From Castanea sativa (Eukaryota; Streptophyta; Magnoliopsida; Fagales; Fagaceae), in the NCBI RefSeq assembly GCF_040712315.1, contig NC_134017.1, positions 28,503,273 through 28,567,272 on the forward strand: a stretch of DNA of 64,000 bases, in the 5' to 3' direction. Position 1 is the stretch's first letter. The number at the start of each line of letters is the position of its first letter. Below, piece by piece: positions 10,435 through 23,739 of the stretch. The notes under the pieces are model-generated. The model had not been told where the DNA came from. It saw only the letters and a program-made list of their open reading frames with translations, and made no database searches. Made by a program: the position numbers and the translations under genes.

Positions 10435-10653
10435 CTACTCAGTGAGAGCACAAAGTTGTAAAGCTTTGTCATTATTAATTGTATTACCTGCTAATGTACT
10501 CCAATTATTTGTATTGTTGTAGTTATAATTATAATTATCCATATCACTGTCAGAGTCAGAATCTGTTTCATGATCCATATTAGCATTTAACCAATTATTG
10601 TCTACATCTCTCAAGCTATAACCTTCATCATAATCTATATCACCATAGTCCAT
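10435..10653 (-). CDS. Short acidic Asp/Asn/Tyr-rich ORF, unknown
   Basis: The 72 residues start MDYGDIDYDEGYSLRD and contain a DSDSDSDMDNYNYNYNN low-complexity run. There is no signal peptide or membrane segment. It lies between the plus-strand protease relic and the minus-strand RNase H relic, so it may be an inverted piece of the same virus. It could also be a chance open frame, since its composition is simple. Confidence 0.3.
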   Translation of the reverse strand: MDYGDIDYDEGYSLRDVDNNWLNANMDHETDSDSDSDMDNYNYNYNNTNNWSTLAGNTINNDKALQLCALTE

Positions 10654-10891
10654 GTTTCTAATTAGTGTGTGCCTATCCTAAGTGTAAACAAGCAAACAGG
10701 TGATGATATTGTAATATAGTTAAGGAAAAAGAAAAAAGCTCTTATAATAGCTCTTTCTCTCTCCCTTAGAAAGAATCCTGTAAACCTTCCCCTCTTGTAA
10801 TCTTGTAACCCTTCCCTTCAAACAGAACTTTGTAAACTTTCAGGCATATTTTATTTTGTAATCTTGTAACTCTTCAGACAGTGTTTTATTT

Positions 10892-11602
10892 TCAAGCTTG
10901 TGCTATATGTTGGTGCCTATGCCAAAAAGTAGTAGGAAGATTAGAGCAAATTTCTGCCTCAATCAGTTGTCTAAACAATTTTATTTTATGATTTAATATG
11001 GGGTCTGTCAATTGATCAGCAATTCTTTCATATATTATTTCTGACTTTGAAGATTCCAAATGTCTATTTTTCCTATCAATTCTTCCTCTATCAATTTCCT
11101 TTATTATAGAAGTATTAGCGAGTGAATAATTTTCTTTTGGGATAGGCGGTAAAATGAATTTAAAAAGTATGTCTTTTCCTAGCACATTAGTTTTAATCCC
11201 TTCTTCTGTTGTTAAAAAGGGGTAAAGTAAAGCCATAAAGGGATTGCCTAAAATGATTTTTTCTCTAATGTTCTCAATATCAAAGTCAAAAACACTTAAA
11301 ATAGCTTGCCATCTAGCAAAACTTTGTTTAGAGACAAGATTTTGAACATCTTTTGGTAAAACTTCTTTAGCACTTTTACAATCAACTCTAATTAAAAACT
11401 TTTGATTAAAAAGATCATTTTGAAATTTTGAAACACATAATATAATAGATAAAATTTCTTTTTTAATAGTGTTGTAATTCTGTTGGGTAGCTGACCAAGA
11501 GCCAGAATGGAATCTAACAATTTGATCTTTAGCATCACCTTTTGCTAAAGAACAAATTGAGTACATTCTGTCTTGACACAAACAGGCAGATAGACATGCC
11601 AA
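10892..11602 (-). pseudogene. Endogenous caulimovirid RNase H region
   Basis: The 236-residue open stretch includes FHSGSWSATQQNYNTIKKEI and FLIRVDCKSAKEVL, the layout of the RNase H that ends a pararetroviral polymerase, then a FARWQAILSVFDFDIENI block and a ~90-residue tail. The first ~10 residues (before about 11575) are unrelated sequence, so the reverse transcriptase that should precede it is absent. It is inverted relative to the protease relic at 9320-9953, so this locus was rearranged at or after integration. No capacity for replication remains in these fragments. Confidence 0.75.
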
Positions 11603-12474
11603 GCAAGATAGAATACTCCCCTAGGCAGACAAATGTAACAAATCACTATTCATCTACGACAGACCACTATTTGCTAGCACGTGTGAATAGCTTCAAGACA
11701 AATCCAAGACAGTCCAGACAGATACAGACAGATGTTCATAAGTCACTATTATTTACAAGCATGCATGAAAAGAGATCTGATAGATCCCCAGATAGACTAC
11801 TAATCGTCAGTAGCAATTTCTATAATATTCTACAAGTTTCCACCGACAGATTAACTTGACTTAGCTTTACTTACTCAGGTTACTTTGGAGACTTACCATC
11901 CATAAAAGAAACGAACTCCAAAGATAGAGAACAAGTTTTTGTAGAAAAGGATGCTATATCACTGTCAGATATGAGAGAGAGGGGAATATATAGAGATGTA
12001 TGTCATGTCATGTCATGCTTGGGGTTGTTTTCGGGAAAGTTGGATTCTTTTATTAAAGCTGAACATGGATTGAAGTGAAAGTGTTCTGAATATGGAGTCA
12101 TTTATATGGCTACAGAATACCCCATAGTCCACTGGTCAAGAAAAGATGATGCACCAAATATTGATTTCGTGACTATGGGTTATGTGTGTCATCTGTCAAC
12201 TGAGGGAGTGGGGGGTATTTTTCGTCCTCTTTAAAAATGATTTTCACTTGTACAAATCATTGCCTGTCTATATATTTTTTAAAGTAAAATGGTTTAGTCC
12301 AGTTATATACCACATCGGCCTTTCGTTAAGCCAGATAGGACATAAACTAACATATATAAATGAAAAGATGAAAAATAGTACGTTTTACAAAGTTTATGAA
12401 CCAAAAAAGAACTTTTGAAAGTTTAGAGACGACAAACAAACTTTTATGAAAGTTTAGAACCAAAAATATATTTT
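11603..12474. other. AT-rich non-coding stretch
   Basis: No gene seen. 11590-11740 is rich in CAGACAGATA-type words (for example CCAGACAGATACAGACAGAT), and TGTCATGTCATGTCATGC lies near 12002. It may be viral non-coding sequence continuing from the RNase H relic, but I cannot show that. Confidence 0.4.
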
Positions 12475-12496
12475 GAGAGAGAGAGAGAGAGAGAGA
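12475..12496. repeat. (GA)n microsatellite
   Basis: Eleven GA repeats. Confidence 0.95.
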
Positions 12497-12599
12497 TGTT
12501 GGGGATATTACACAAAGTAATAATGGAAGAACAAGGTTAACACAAAAGACAAACAAAAAATAGAAAACTTGGAAGCAGTATATCGTTTTCCTTAGACAA

Positions 12600-13130
12600 T
12601 ATTTGCCCCCCACACTATTGTTGCTAAAGGGTTATCGCAAATTTATCCTCAAGATACAGCTAAGATGTTGGGTTCTACAGATAGCAATTCTGGAGAATAA
12701 ACATAGGATTTTTTGTGTTTCTCTCTAACTTACTATTTTTTTTCGAGTGAACATAAACCTCTATTTATACCCATAGGGTTATGTTTCATCAAAAGGCACG
12801 TATGGAGAGTTAAAATATTTCATAAAAACATTAACAAGGCTTGAAACCTCTTCAACCTTTCTAAACAGTCACCAGAAAGTTCTGTAGAAAATCTTGTTTC
12901 ATAATTTTCGATTGGTCGAATAGGAATTGCACAATGATCGAGACATACAGAAACTCCATGATTTTTTCTTTACCATTTTCAATCAATTGAGCCAAAGCTT
13001 CGACTGATCGAAAATACTAATTTTCGAATTTTCACTTAGAAAATTCTAGAATTTGAATTTTCTCTTTATGAAACCATATTCTCCAAACTCAAACATTAAT
13101 ATTATAACTTATCCTTGTATATACCTATAT
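12600..13130 (-). repeat. LTR-like promoter segment, minus strand
   Basis: On the minus strand there is a TATA box (GGGTATAAATAGAGG) at about 12760-12772. It is followed at ~130 bp by a block with ATCTTAGCTGTATCTTGAGG, resembling the R/U5 part of Copia-type LTRs. No internal region, primer site or target duplication was found, so ends and family are uncertain. Confidence 0.4.
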
Positions 13131-13207
13131 ACACAACAAGAGAGAGATATCAAGATTGAGAAAGAGGAAGTGTTTTTGGCAGCTTTAGGCCAATACTCAG
13201 CGGCTGG

Positions 13208-13334
<127 letters not shown>

Positions 13335-13482
13335 TTGAATAAAGTAGAAAAGGAAACAAAAAATATTAAAGGTCCATGCAACTTGATTGAGGGCCTTACA
13401 TTCACTCCTTTACCAATCTCACTTATAAACCATTTCTGTCATCCAGAAACTAATTTCTTCACCATATTCTACTTCGGGACAC

Positions 13483-13486
<4 letters not shown>

Positions 13487-13528
<42 letters not shown>
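13487..13528. repeat. Compound (CT)n(CA)n microsatellite
   Basis: About 14 CT repeats followed by seven CA repeats, in the same order of motif types as at 13211-13330. Confidence 0.95.
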
Positions 13529-13531
<3 letters not shown>

Positions 13532-16500
13532 TTCATAGCTTCTAGCAACAACCTTCCTGACCAGTAACATTTAATAAACTTGATTTCCTTTTTTCTTAAA
13601 CAATCTTATGTTTTTTTTAGAGTGTAATAATATTGGTTATAATCTGATTTTTCTTTCACTTCAATAACCCATATGGTGAGTTTCACGAAATTTTAGTAAT
13701 AAGTGCAAACCAAATATAGCCTTATTTTGAGACAAGGAAAAGATGGTAATCCAACTTTAAACATGTGTTCTTATTCATATAACTCAAGGAAATTACTTAT
13801 TCTGCATTTTCAATTGTGAGAAAATGTATGTAATTTTCTATGTAACGCATGCTAAATTTTTAGTATGATTTTCATGAAAATTGAAACCATTTTGGATCTT
13901 TTTGATTAACCATAACATTAAGGATCACACATCAAAATTGATTAAGAAAATTAATTGATTTTCGTAAATTATGTATGCTATTTTTATATTCGGGTCTAAT
14001 TGCTTTTAAAGTATTTGTCATATTCAGTCCCACTTCACAAGTAAATTATATTATAGCCTTAATCGGTCCTATTGCTAAAATATTCCAATGACTTTTATAA
14101 AAGCCCTCCCTCACTCTTTTTCCTGTGCTCGGCTTTATTCCTTAAGCACGTCCTCTACCTGGAGCTAGTCTCCCCCTTTATTCCTCCCATCAGGGCCATC
14201 ACTCTAAGCTTATCACCCATTTCTCATAATAGAAGACCCTCTTGATAAAGCCCTAAAAGATGGGCCATTGGAAACAACTAAGGGTCTGTTTGTTTTAGCA
14301 TAAAATGTGCGTGTGTCCCGACTGGCCTTTGTATTGCTTGGGCATTGAAATTAGCTTTGACATGCTCGGACAAGTCTATATATTCAAGCAGGCTGCTTAA
14401 TGAGTCACCAAACCCATGTGATGGTATTTTTATTTGGAGGTTCTCGTGTGAGGAGTTGACTGTTGTACCCACTACCCATGTGCTTTTCTGGTGACTTTCA
14501 ACTTTCAAGGTGATTTTGTTTTTTAAAATTTCTCAGGAATTTAGTAGAAAAGAAATGTTATTTTAGCTGGTTTTGACTTTTGTGGGTTCTTGACTTATAC
14601 TGGTTCTTGTCGTAGGAAGTCTGTAGTTTTTGTGTGTAAATCCTTTTTGGGTTGTTTATTATAATTCATTCATGTTGAATGCTATCCTCTGAAAGTCATT
14701 GTTGGGCTAGATCTCTGTTTGCTCCTACTATCAAGTTTCCTCTGAAAATATCTAGGTTTTATTTTTATTATAGTTTTTATTTTTAAGTACCATTACTAAA
14801 TATATATTTATCTACTTAAGCTATTTTGACTGTTTTAAGTAACTGAGGTTTAGTACTATGCAGGATCCTTCTCGTGCTTGCTATGGACCAAAGCATGGAT
14901 AATAGAAAATTAATGAGGAAATTACTGGAATTAACAAAGATGAGTTGGAGCTTCAAGTTGTTAGTTGCATATGCTTTAATTTTTTCCTTTGTTTGGAGCT
15001 TCGAGCAGAATGACACGGATAAGGATATTCCCATTTTAGGATTGGATATCCTTATCCAATCCAAACGGAGCATAATGACAAGTTGCTACAGTAGATTCTT
15101 AAGGTAGAATACTACTGTAGCTTGATTGTATATTTTTTTACAATTGGCATGCTGGGTGTTGAGACGTTTTGTGCTTTGATGGTAAAATATATTTACATTT
15201 GGCGTATGACAGTCCGGATATGAATGCTTTTATGATGTGATACCATACCACCAAACTTTGCTTTTGAAGTGTGTGGTTTTTAACTTGTAAACATATACTC
15301 ACTCACAAGGGTTAGAGGTAATAGCAGAGCTAATGACTTATGAAAATCATAAAGAGAGGAAGGAGATTCCATGCAAATCAAACTTGTCTACTGAGAGAAA
15401 GAACTCCAGTTAGAAAATATGGAATGGAGAGAGACACGTGTGACGGATAAGCTAGCATAACCTTATCCGTTCTAAGGTCAGGCTCTTAAACTTATTTGGT
15501 TAAACATTTTACTGACCTTTATCTAGAATGGGGATATCCTTATCCAATCCAAACCAAATGAACCTCAGCCCCATTTGGATCCAATCCATAGCAATCAACC
15601 CAAAATGTTAATAGGATTAGGTATCCTTAACCAATCCAAACCAAACGCCCTTCTCTCTTTCTCTCTCTCTCTCTCGATTTCTCAATCTCTCTCTCTTTCT
15701 CTCAGTTATCAGGATGGGGATTTAGGTGGGTGGTGTTTGTTTTTTGTTCTTCAGATGAGGGTAATGTGTTTGGGATTTTTTTTTAATTTCTAGATTTTCC
15801 TTTTTCTTTTGTTTTTAATTAACATTTTTTAATTTAATTAAGAAATATTTATTAAAATAAAAATTCAATATTAAAATCATGCCAAAATTTTTTGGGGGCC
15901 TACGGCTGCAACAAATGACACTCAAACATTTCTTCCCATCATTCTTCCAACCATTCTTCTCATTTTCTTGACTCTTCTTGTTCACAATAATTATTCATCT
16001 TACCTTTACATTATCTCTAACTCTTCATCTTCCTATTTTTTACTCTTTTTCTCTCCATCTTCTTTTTTTCATTTCCTTTTACTTCCTTTGCACCTTTCTA
16101 CTCATTCTATGATCTTTTTACCAAAAAAAATTACATGATTTCTCTCTCTCTCTCTCTCTCCCTCATATTTTTTTGGTGAATTTATTTATTGCCACATTTG
16201 TGGTAAATTTCGTATTCTTTTTTGTAGCTTTGTTTTAGGTTAATACCTTTCAATGTTTTGATTCCCTGACAGAGACCCTCTCTCTTATCAATCTTGTTTG
16301 AATTTGGTTTGGTTAATCTAGTTATTTTGGAAGTGAGAATATGATTTTATATCATAACACACTCATCTTGGCTATATATTTTTGTTTACCAATTTTTTGA
16401 GTAATTGATTATTATAAATTCTACTATAACTGATGCTTTAATCTCATTTTAATTTCGGTTTGTTATAAATTTTTGAGACAACTTTTCTAGGTTTAGGAAA

Positions 16501-17389
16501 TTAAGGATAAAAAGTTTGAATGTTGAAGTGATTGCTTTTTTTTTTTTCTTTTTCTTTTTGATTTTAAACGGTGATTTTATTGGGTCTGGGTTTCTAAAAA
16601 TGTTTGTTTCTTAGTTTTTTACTTGATATATAAATTTTTAATATGCAATACTATGTTTTTTGAATATAGAGTGAGAATGTTTGTATTGGAGAAAATTTGT
16701 CAATTTCTAATGTATTTTATTATGCTCAAAATTATGTAAATAAATGTTGTTTAGGAATGAACATTTTCTCTACCTTACCTTTTTGAAAATTTATTGAGAT
16801 GGTTTGTTTTCCTTTTGATCTTCATAATAGATTTATGTATTAAAAAAATGGTCATGCTAACGAGTGCCCTTAAGGCACTGATTAACAATCTATTTTAACA
16901 CAATTTTTATGAGAAATGAAAAAAGCTATCAAAACATTAATTGATTTTTTTTTTTTCCCATAAAAATTTTCTTTAAATGGATTATTAACTAATACCCTAA
17001 AGGCATCGGTTAGCATTTCCCATAAAAAAATTATAGTATTTACATATGTATTAACTTTAAGAAAAAAAATTTCTGCCTCTCGCACAGGTTAAAGACTATA
17101 CATAAAAGCAGAAACTGGGAGAATGCAAATCCTTAATCATCTTTCGTTATGACAAGGGGCATATCTAATGTTTCTTAGATCTGCCAATTGAAATCATTAA
17201 CGCATACTTGACCCAATGTAATGTCTGGCTCTAATTAAACATAACCTAACTCTAATAAACATCTTAACAAAGTTAACTTATAAGGAAAAAAGAAAAATCT
17301 AGTCCGCGAGTTTGTCAGAATTATAGAAAAACTTCAATTCTTTTCCCTTAACGAAAATTTATTTAATCTGTTGAACCATTTTTAATCAA
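13529..17389. other. AT-rich intergenic DNA with dispersed repeat words
   Basis: No gene is supported. The word GGATATCCTTATCCAATCC occurs at 15044 and 15533, with GGTATCCTTAACCAATCC at 15620, and an inverted partner (ACGGATAAGGATATTCCC) at about 15016. These suggest overlapping remnants of TIR elements between 14960 and 15650. CT-rich microsatellites lie at 15651-15702 and 16140-16160. A 76-residue minus-strand open frame at 14278-14508 has no recognisable family. Confidence 0.5.
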
Positions 17390-17638
17390 TTTGGTTCATT
17401 GTGATATGCTCTTAATGTAATGCACATTACAATAATGTGATATTAAGGTTTTTGGTTTTTTATAATTTTTTCTAACATTATTATAATCTAAAATTGTAAA
17501 ATATATCACATTACCTTAATCTCATTACTTTTTTAAATAATGAAATGTTGTATTCTTATATTGAGATTACATTAATGCAAGATTACAATAATGTAATAAT
17601 TAATATTACGATGTAATTTAACATCATAGTGAACCAAA
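17390..17638. mobile_element. MITE-like inverted-repeat element
   Basis: The left end TTTGGTTCATTGTGAT is matched in inverse by ATCATAGTGAACCAAA on the right (one mismatch). The interior is AT-rich with many ATTACAATAATGTAAT-like palindromic words. No target duplication was identified and there is no coding capacity. Confidence 0.55.
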
Positions 17639-17798
17639 CGTCTTCTAAAAGGTATTTTGTAAACATCATTACTCAACAATTACTTTAGAAGAGAGATTCC
17701 AGGTAATCCAAATTAAATACTGTAAATATTTTATTTTGCTATATAAATTAATTGTGCTAATATAATTAAGTTGATGTTTTGCTATTAGTTGTTTAGAC

Positions 17799-18765
17799 CA
17801 TAGTTGTCAGTATTGTACAATACGCGATACATATCGTATGATATGTATCGTATCGTGTGTAAAAAGTTTCGTATAGTATCGGCGTATCATAAGTGCTCAT
17901 GAATTGTACGATATAGTGTATGTTTCGGATGAATTGTATCGTATCGAATTGTAAAATTGTAAGTATCGTACGATATATAGACAAATGTTGTAAAATGATT
18001 TTTTTTTTTTTGTTAAAATTTGTACTTTTATTTGAATCTAACAAGTTGTTAGACTTGTTTTTAATACAAAATGATTAGGTTACTTAATTTGGCCTAATAA
18101 AATAACATATTTATAAGTTTCCCTTTCTTTCTCCCATAAATTTTGGACTACACAGTACACACTTTCACTTCACTTTAATATTTGCAAATTTAATTTCTAT
18201 ACTATGAATAAGATATTAATTGACAATATAATTATTTTTTATTTTTGTCATTATTGTTATAAGTCCAAGAAACTAAAATGCCAAGAAGAAATATATATTT
18301 TTAATTATTAAAATAAAAAGATCAAGAAGGGATAGTAAATGTTAATGATGATGAATAAAATTTTAATGAAGAAATAAGTTTGCAAAATGATAAATATGAT
18401 GATAGCATTGACTTAGATGGGGTTTATTAGGCAATATGATGAAAATAAATTATCATTTTTGGGTCATTTATAATATATTATCACTTTTGAATTTAAGTAA
18501 TTTGAATATGTATGTTATAAACATATGCTAGTTTGATTTATTTAGTTAGCTTGTTAAATATTATTACATAAGTGATGAATAAATTAGTGATTAGTTGAAT
18601 ATATTTAAAAATTCTAATGAATATACCATTTATATATGTATATTTATAATTTTTTATAAATTTTATCAAGTGTTTGTGTATCTTACAATGTACAATATGA
18701 TACAATTCACGATACAAAAAAATAAAAAATCGATTCATGATACAATTCACGTTTTGACAACTATG
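17799..18765. mobile_element. Non-autonomous hAT-like element, 967 bp
   Basis: The ends are perfect inverted repeats, CATAGTTGTCA on the left and TGACAACTATG on the right. Flanks GTTTAGAC (17791-17798) and GTCTAGAC (18766-18773) form an 8-bp target duplication with one mismatch, the hAT length. Both subterminal regions are dense in CGTATCGTACGATATG-type palindromic words, plausible transposase-binding sites. No transposase is encoded. Confidence 0.75.
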
Positions 18766-18773
18766 GTCTAGAC

Positions 18774-19233
18774 TACTGATAATCAAAAGATAGGCTACCT
18801 CATGTGCAGATATTGCCTTTTCTACATCCTGATGACAAACATCAAACACCAGCAGAAATTAATATGATAATCTGCAAAATTTCCAAATTGGAATAAGGAT
18901 CCTCAAGCTTATGATGTTGTCAAACAATACATGGTCCATGGTCATTGCAGCTCTATAAATTCGAACACAAGTTGTATGGTTGATAACAAATAAATGTCGT
19001 GTAAGAAAAAAGATCATACTTGAAATGTATCAACTATATTAATATTAGATCAATCTGAAAGTACAACAAATGAAACGAGAAAAAAAAGGGTTTGTATCTG
19101 CTTCAACGTGCGGTTTGCAACAACCGCCAGGAATGTTTTCAATTGACAAAGGAAGGTTGGTAACTTAACCTTCATCTTTCTGATTACACTTTAAAATGAG
19201 GAGAAGAAATGGGCTGGCAACCAAACAATGTAA
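18774..19233. other. Intergenic DNA, no feature seen
   Basis: I see no gene or repeat structure between the hAT-like element and the probable Helitron start. Confidence 0.5.
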
Positions 19234-19787
19234 TCTATATATATCTAAAAAGGTAAATACTCTCTCTTTCTTCAATTTTGTCTCTCTTGGTGATTTTTTT
19301 TATATTATTTAAACCACTTTTTTTTTTCTGGTTCTTTTTGTTATTGTTAATTTAATGGTCTCATCATATTTGTTTATCTTTTTGGTAAATTTGTATCGAC
19401 TTTTATGCATATTTAGGTAGTTTGGTATATTTCAATTTCTGATTACAATTTTTTTATCCCATTGGTTTAATTTGATTTGGGTTACTAATTAGTTTTTTTT
19501 GCAAGTTAGAGTTTGATTTTTTATAGTGATCAACTTTAATGTTAAACTATGAGACTTTACTAATTTTTGTTTTTTTAGGAGAAAGTATTGGAAATTTTAT
19601 TAATGTAAGCCTATTAAATCGGCCTATAAAATAGAATGTATTTATGGTGGAACATCCTCCATTGACATTAAAAAATCTAGAATGCCTATTGCATATCTAA
19701 CCACACTATATGCTACTTGATTACCCTCTCTCTTGGTGTAAGAGTATAGTAATTCATCAAAGTTATGAGACATCACCCTAACATCCT

Positions 19788-22700
19788 CTAACAACAGACC
19801 AGTAGGAGATAAAGGTTTAATATTCTCCCTTGAGATTTTATCACTGCCAACGAGTCACCCTCTAAGATAGCTCGTTTAATGCTGATTTCTGAAGCGAATG
19901 AAAGAGCAATAGCTGCTGCCATTGTTTTAACCTCACGTCCGCTGTAAGCAGCTGGGAATTTCCTTGCACAAGAGGCATTGACATGCCCTTCATCATTCCT
20001 TGTAACCATGCCAGTCCGACTTGTTTTCCTTTGCAAACACCGCGCCGTCAAAATTTCTTTTTACTAAACCCGAAGAAGGTCTCCAACGCTTTTCTTCTAT
20101 TCTGCTACTACCCTGTCTCACGTACCCCTCAGACACTATCTGTTGTGCCCTAAATTCCTGCCACCATGCTCTAGAAACCGAAGCTACCTGATGAAGTGTC
20201 GTAGCTGTTTGGTTTAAACGAACCTTGTTGCATTAATTCCAAACTGTCCAAACTGTGTGATAGCAAACAAATCCAAATTCTTTGCTTCTGAAATCATCCA
20301 TGACAAGAACTCCTTAAAATCAATAAACCCGACTGTATTTCTAAAACGCCACAACTCCAAATCATTCCAAACCACATCCAACTCCGAGCAAGCCCACAAC
20401 GCATGAAACAGGTCTTCGTTTGTAGCATGGCAGCGATCACACCGAGGATTGACGATTATAGTTCTTCTTAGAAGAGCTGTTTTGGTGGGCAGCGCATTTC
20501 GACAAGCCCTCCACATGAGATTCTTCACTTTTTGTGGTACATTCATTGAGCACTGCCTCTTCCATAATTGCTTCTCTCGGTCTGGTTGGGCTTGTGATCG
20601 AGCTGAAAGTTCAGCCTCTTCTTTAAGAAATCTATATCTCGATTTGCAGGTATAAACTCCGTCGCTCGAGTGTGGCCAATATAACTTATCCTTTGATGCA
20701 GCAGGGCTCAAGGGAATTCTTTTTATAATTTTTGCATCCTCTAGAACAAACAGCCCGTCCACCAATTCTGGAATCCACTCCCTTTTAATGGGATCAATCA
20801 GAGAGTCCACACATGAATTTGCAAAATCCTCTAAGGGACATTCTGGAAGTTGAGATGGATGCTTCTTAGGTAGCCACAGACACTGCCAAATATTTATCCT
20901 CTGCCCATTGCTGACTCTCCACCTAGCTCCACTTAGAATTACATCCCTACCTCTAAGAATACTCCAAGCATATGAACCCAACCTTGAATCAGAAGCCTCC
21001 AAAATCAAAGTGTTTGGGAAATATCTAGCTTTAAAGACCTTGTAAAAGAGAGATGTTTCATTTTGCAATAGTCCATGCTTGCTTAGCCAATAGAGAGTCA
21101 TTGTACAAAGCAAGATCTCTAAAGCCTATTCCACCCACTATTTTAGACTTTTTCATCTCTTCCCATCTAATCCAATGTATTTTCCTTCGGTCACCCCTTT
21201 ATCCCCACCAAAATTTCTTCATTAGGCTTTCAATCTCGTTGCATAAACCAATTGAAATTTAAAACATCCCATGGTATACGTGGGAAAGGCTTCAATGATA
21301 GATTTAAGCAATGCTTCACTACCGGCTTGAGATAGTAATTTATCTTCTCACCCTTGTAGTTTCCTCCATACCCTCTCCTCAATATAGCTGAAGCTAGCTT
21401 TTTTCCCTCTTCCAACAAAGGAAGGTAGACTCAAATATCTTTCATACAACATGATTTTCGAAAGACCCAATGCTACTTTGATGTCATGCTTTACATCAGC
21501 TGATGTGTGCTTGCTAAAAAACAAAGTTGTTTTACTTCTATTCACTTTTTGTCCCGAAGCTCCTTCGTACATGTCTAAAATCTCCAACACCTTTCCACAC
21601 CTCCATTGTAGCCCTGCAAAAGAGAAGACTATCATCTGTAAAGAGCAAATGTGTTAGTTTAGGGCCCCTCCTACAAAGAGAGTACCCATGTATTTCACCA
21701 CTTCTTTCTGCTTGTTTGATCATTCCATTTAATCCCTCAACACAAAGAAGGAAAAACAAAGGGGGAAAGAGGGCCACTCTATCTAATCCCTCTTGTAGGG
21801 TGGATTATACCACACGACTCACCATTCACCAAGATAGAATATGTAATTGTCTTTACACACACCATGACAAGGTTTATTGATTTTTCATGAAAACTGATTT
21901 TCCTCATAATTTCTTCAAGGAAACACCATTCTACTCGATCATATGCTTTACTCATATCCAATTTTAAAGCCATGAACCTATAAGCACCTGATTTATATTT
22001 TTGTAAATTGTGTAAAGTTTCAAAAGTCAGAAGAATATTATCATAAATTAATCTGTCTTTGGTAAAGGCCGATTGGTGCTCAATTATGATGGCTAGGAGT
22101 AATTTTTTTAACCGGTTGGCTAATACCTTGGAAAAGATTTTATACAACACATTACATAGACTAATAGGGCAAAATTGGTGAGGGTGTTTAGGTGAATTTG
22201 TTTTAGGGATGAGAGATATAAATGTATGATTTAAGGGCGAAGGCACCTGAGTTCAGCCATTCTAAAATGGATGATGTGACATCTTGATTCACCGTACCCC
22301 AAAAGTGCTGGTAAAAAAGTGGGGGCATCCCATTTGGTCCAGATGCTTTGAGGGGCGCCATTTGTTGCAATGCAGCCATAACTTCACTCGTGTCAAAATC
22401 ATGACTTAGGAACAAATTCATCTCTTTGGTGATGACACTTGGTACACATTCTAAGACAACTTGAGACACGGTCTGATTTGTTGAAGAAAAAAGGGAGTTA
22501 TAATAATTTACCAGCACCGTTGTTATGTCCTCAGGTAGCTCTCTCCATACTCCATCCTCATCCCTAATTCCTTCAATCAAATTTTTCCTATATCTTTTCA
22601 TAGCACAGTTATGAAAATATTTTGTGTTTCTGTCCCCTTGCCTTGCCCAAAGTAATCTTGATCTTTGCGCCCACATTGTTCCTTCTCTACCCAACAAAAC

Positions 22701-23695
22701 CTCTATCTCCTTTTTTATATGTTTGACCTAATAGTTGTTCCCACTAGCCATTGCTGCATTCTCGTCTTTAGGGAGGATCTTTATCAAACATTCTAATTCC
22801 TTTTGAACACTCCCAAACAAATTTTTATTCCACCAATTTAGATCCTTCCCACACTTTTCGATTTTTGCTAAAACATTCCTTTCCACTTTAGCTTCACCGT
22901 ATTTTGTCCAAGCTGCCTGAACAACTTCCTCACAACCCAGGTTTGACAACCACATCTCCTCAAAATGAAATATTCTCTTTTAAGGAGGTGGTTCCACACT
23001 TGAAAGCACAATATGTAATGGATAGTGATCCGATGAGTTGCACCTTAGATGATGAACTTTTGAACCTGGAAATTTTAAGAACCAACTATTGGTGGCCAAG
23101 CCTCTATCAAGTCTTTCCCAAATCAAACTCCCATTTTCGTAATGCCTACTCCAAGTAAATTTTGGACCCACAAATCCCAAATCCATAAATCCACATTCGT
23201 CTATAACATCCCTAAAAAGCTGCATTTGATTATGAGGCTGAATTGTTCCTTCCAACTTTTCTTCCTATTTGATTATCTCATTGAAATCACCATAACACAG
23301 CCACGGGGAATCAAAACATGAATTTAAATTCCTAAGTGCATCCCATGCTTCAGTCCTTCTAGCTATTTCAAGTTCACTATAGAAACCTATCAATCTCCAT
23401 TTTGTTTCAGTATTTTTATCGATAATTGCATCAATATAATTTTTACTACTCCCCTCCACCTTCAGATTGATTGTAGCCTTCTAGTAGAGCACCAAACCAT
23501 CACTTCTGCCCTCCCTTGGTCTCAACCACAAATGATCAAAATCAATACTTCTCTAAATAACCTCTAGCCTTGCTTCATTTGTTAGTGTCTTAGCCAAAAA
23601 TATAATAGAGGGATCTTTTGCCCGAACTATTTCAACGAGCTCCCTCCCTGTACATAGGTTCCCAAGCCCACGACAATTTCAAGCTAAGCAACTCA
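19788..23695 (-). pseudogene. LINE ORF2: endonuclease, reverse transcriptase, zf-RVT, RNase H
   Basis: ORF2 drives target-primed reverse transcription. The start MSCLA followed by NCRGLGN (23695) is typical, but the Trp between them is a stop. The APE-type endonuclease spans ~23695-22980, with YGDFNEI and CNSSDHYPL. RT follows (22697-21348) with FCPISLCNVLYKI, LKLDMSKAYDRVEW and LLFTDDSLLF; the usual FADD is FTDD here, with both Asp kept. zf-RVT lies in the long 3' open stretch (21113-20214: LMWRACRNALPTKTALLRR, then CDRCHATNEDLFHALWAC), and RVT_3 RNase H at 20051-19788 with AILEGDS. At least six frame breaks or stops. Confidence 0.85.
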
Positions 23696-23739
23696 TTGTT
23701 GTTGGTAGGGCTGACTCTCAGCCTCTGCCAATCTACAGG

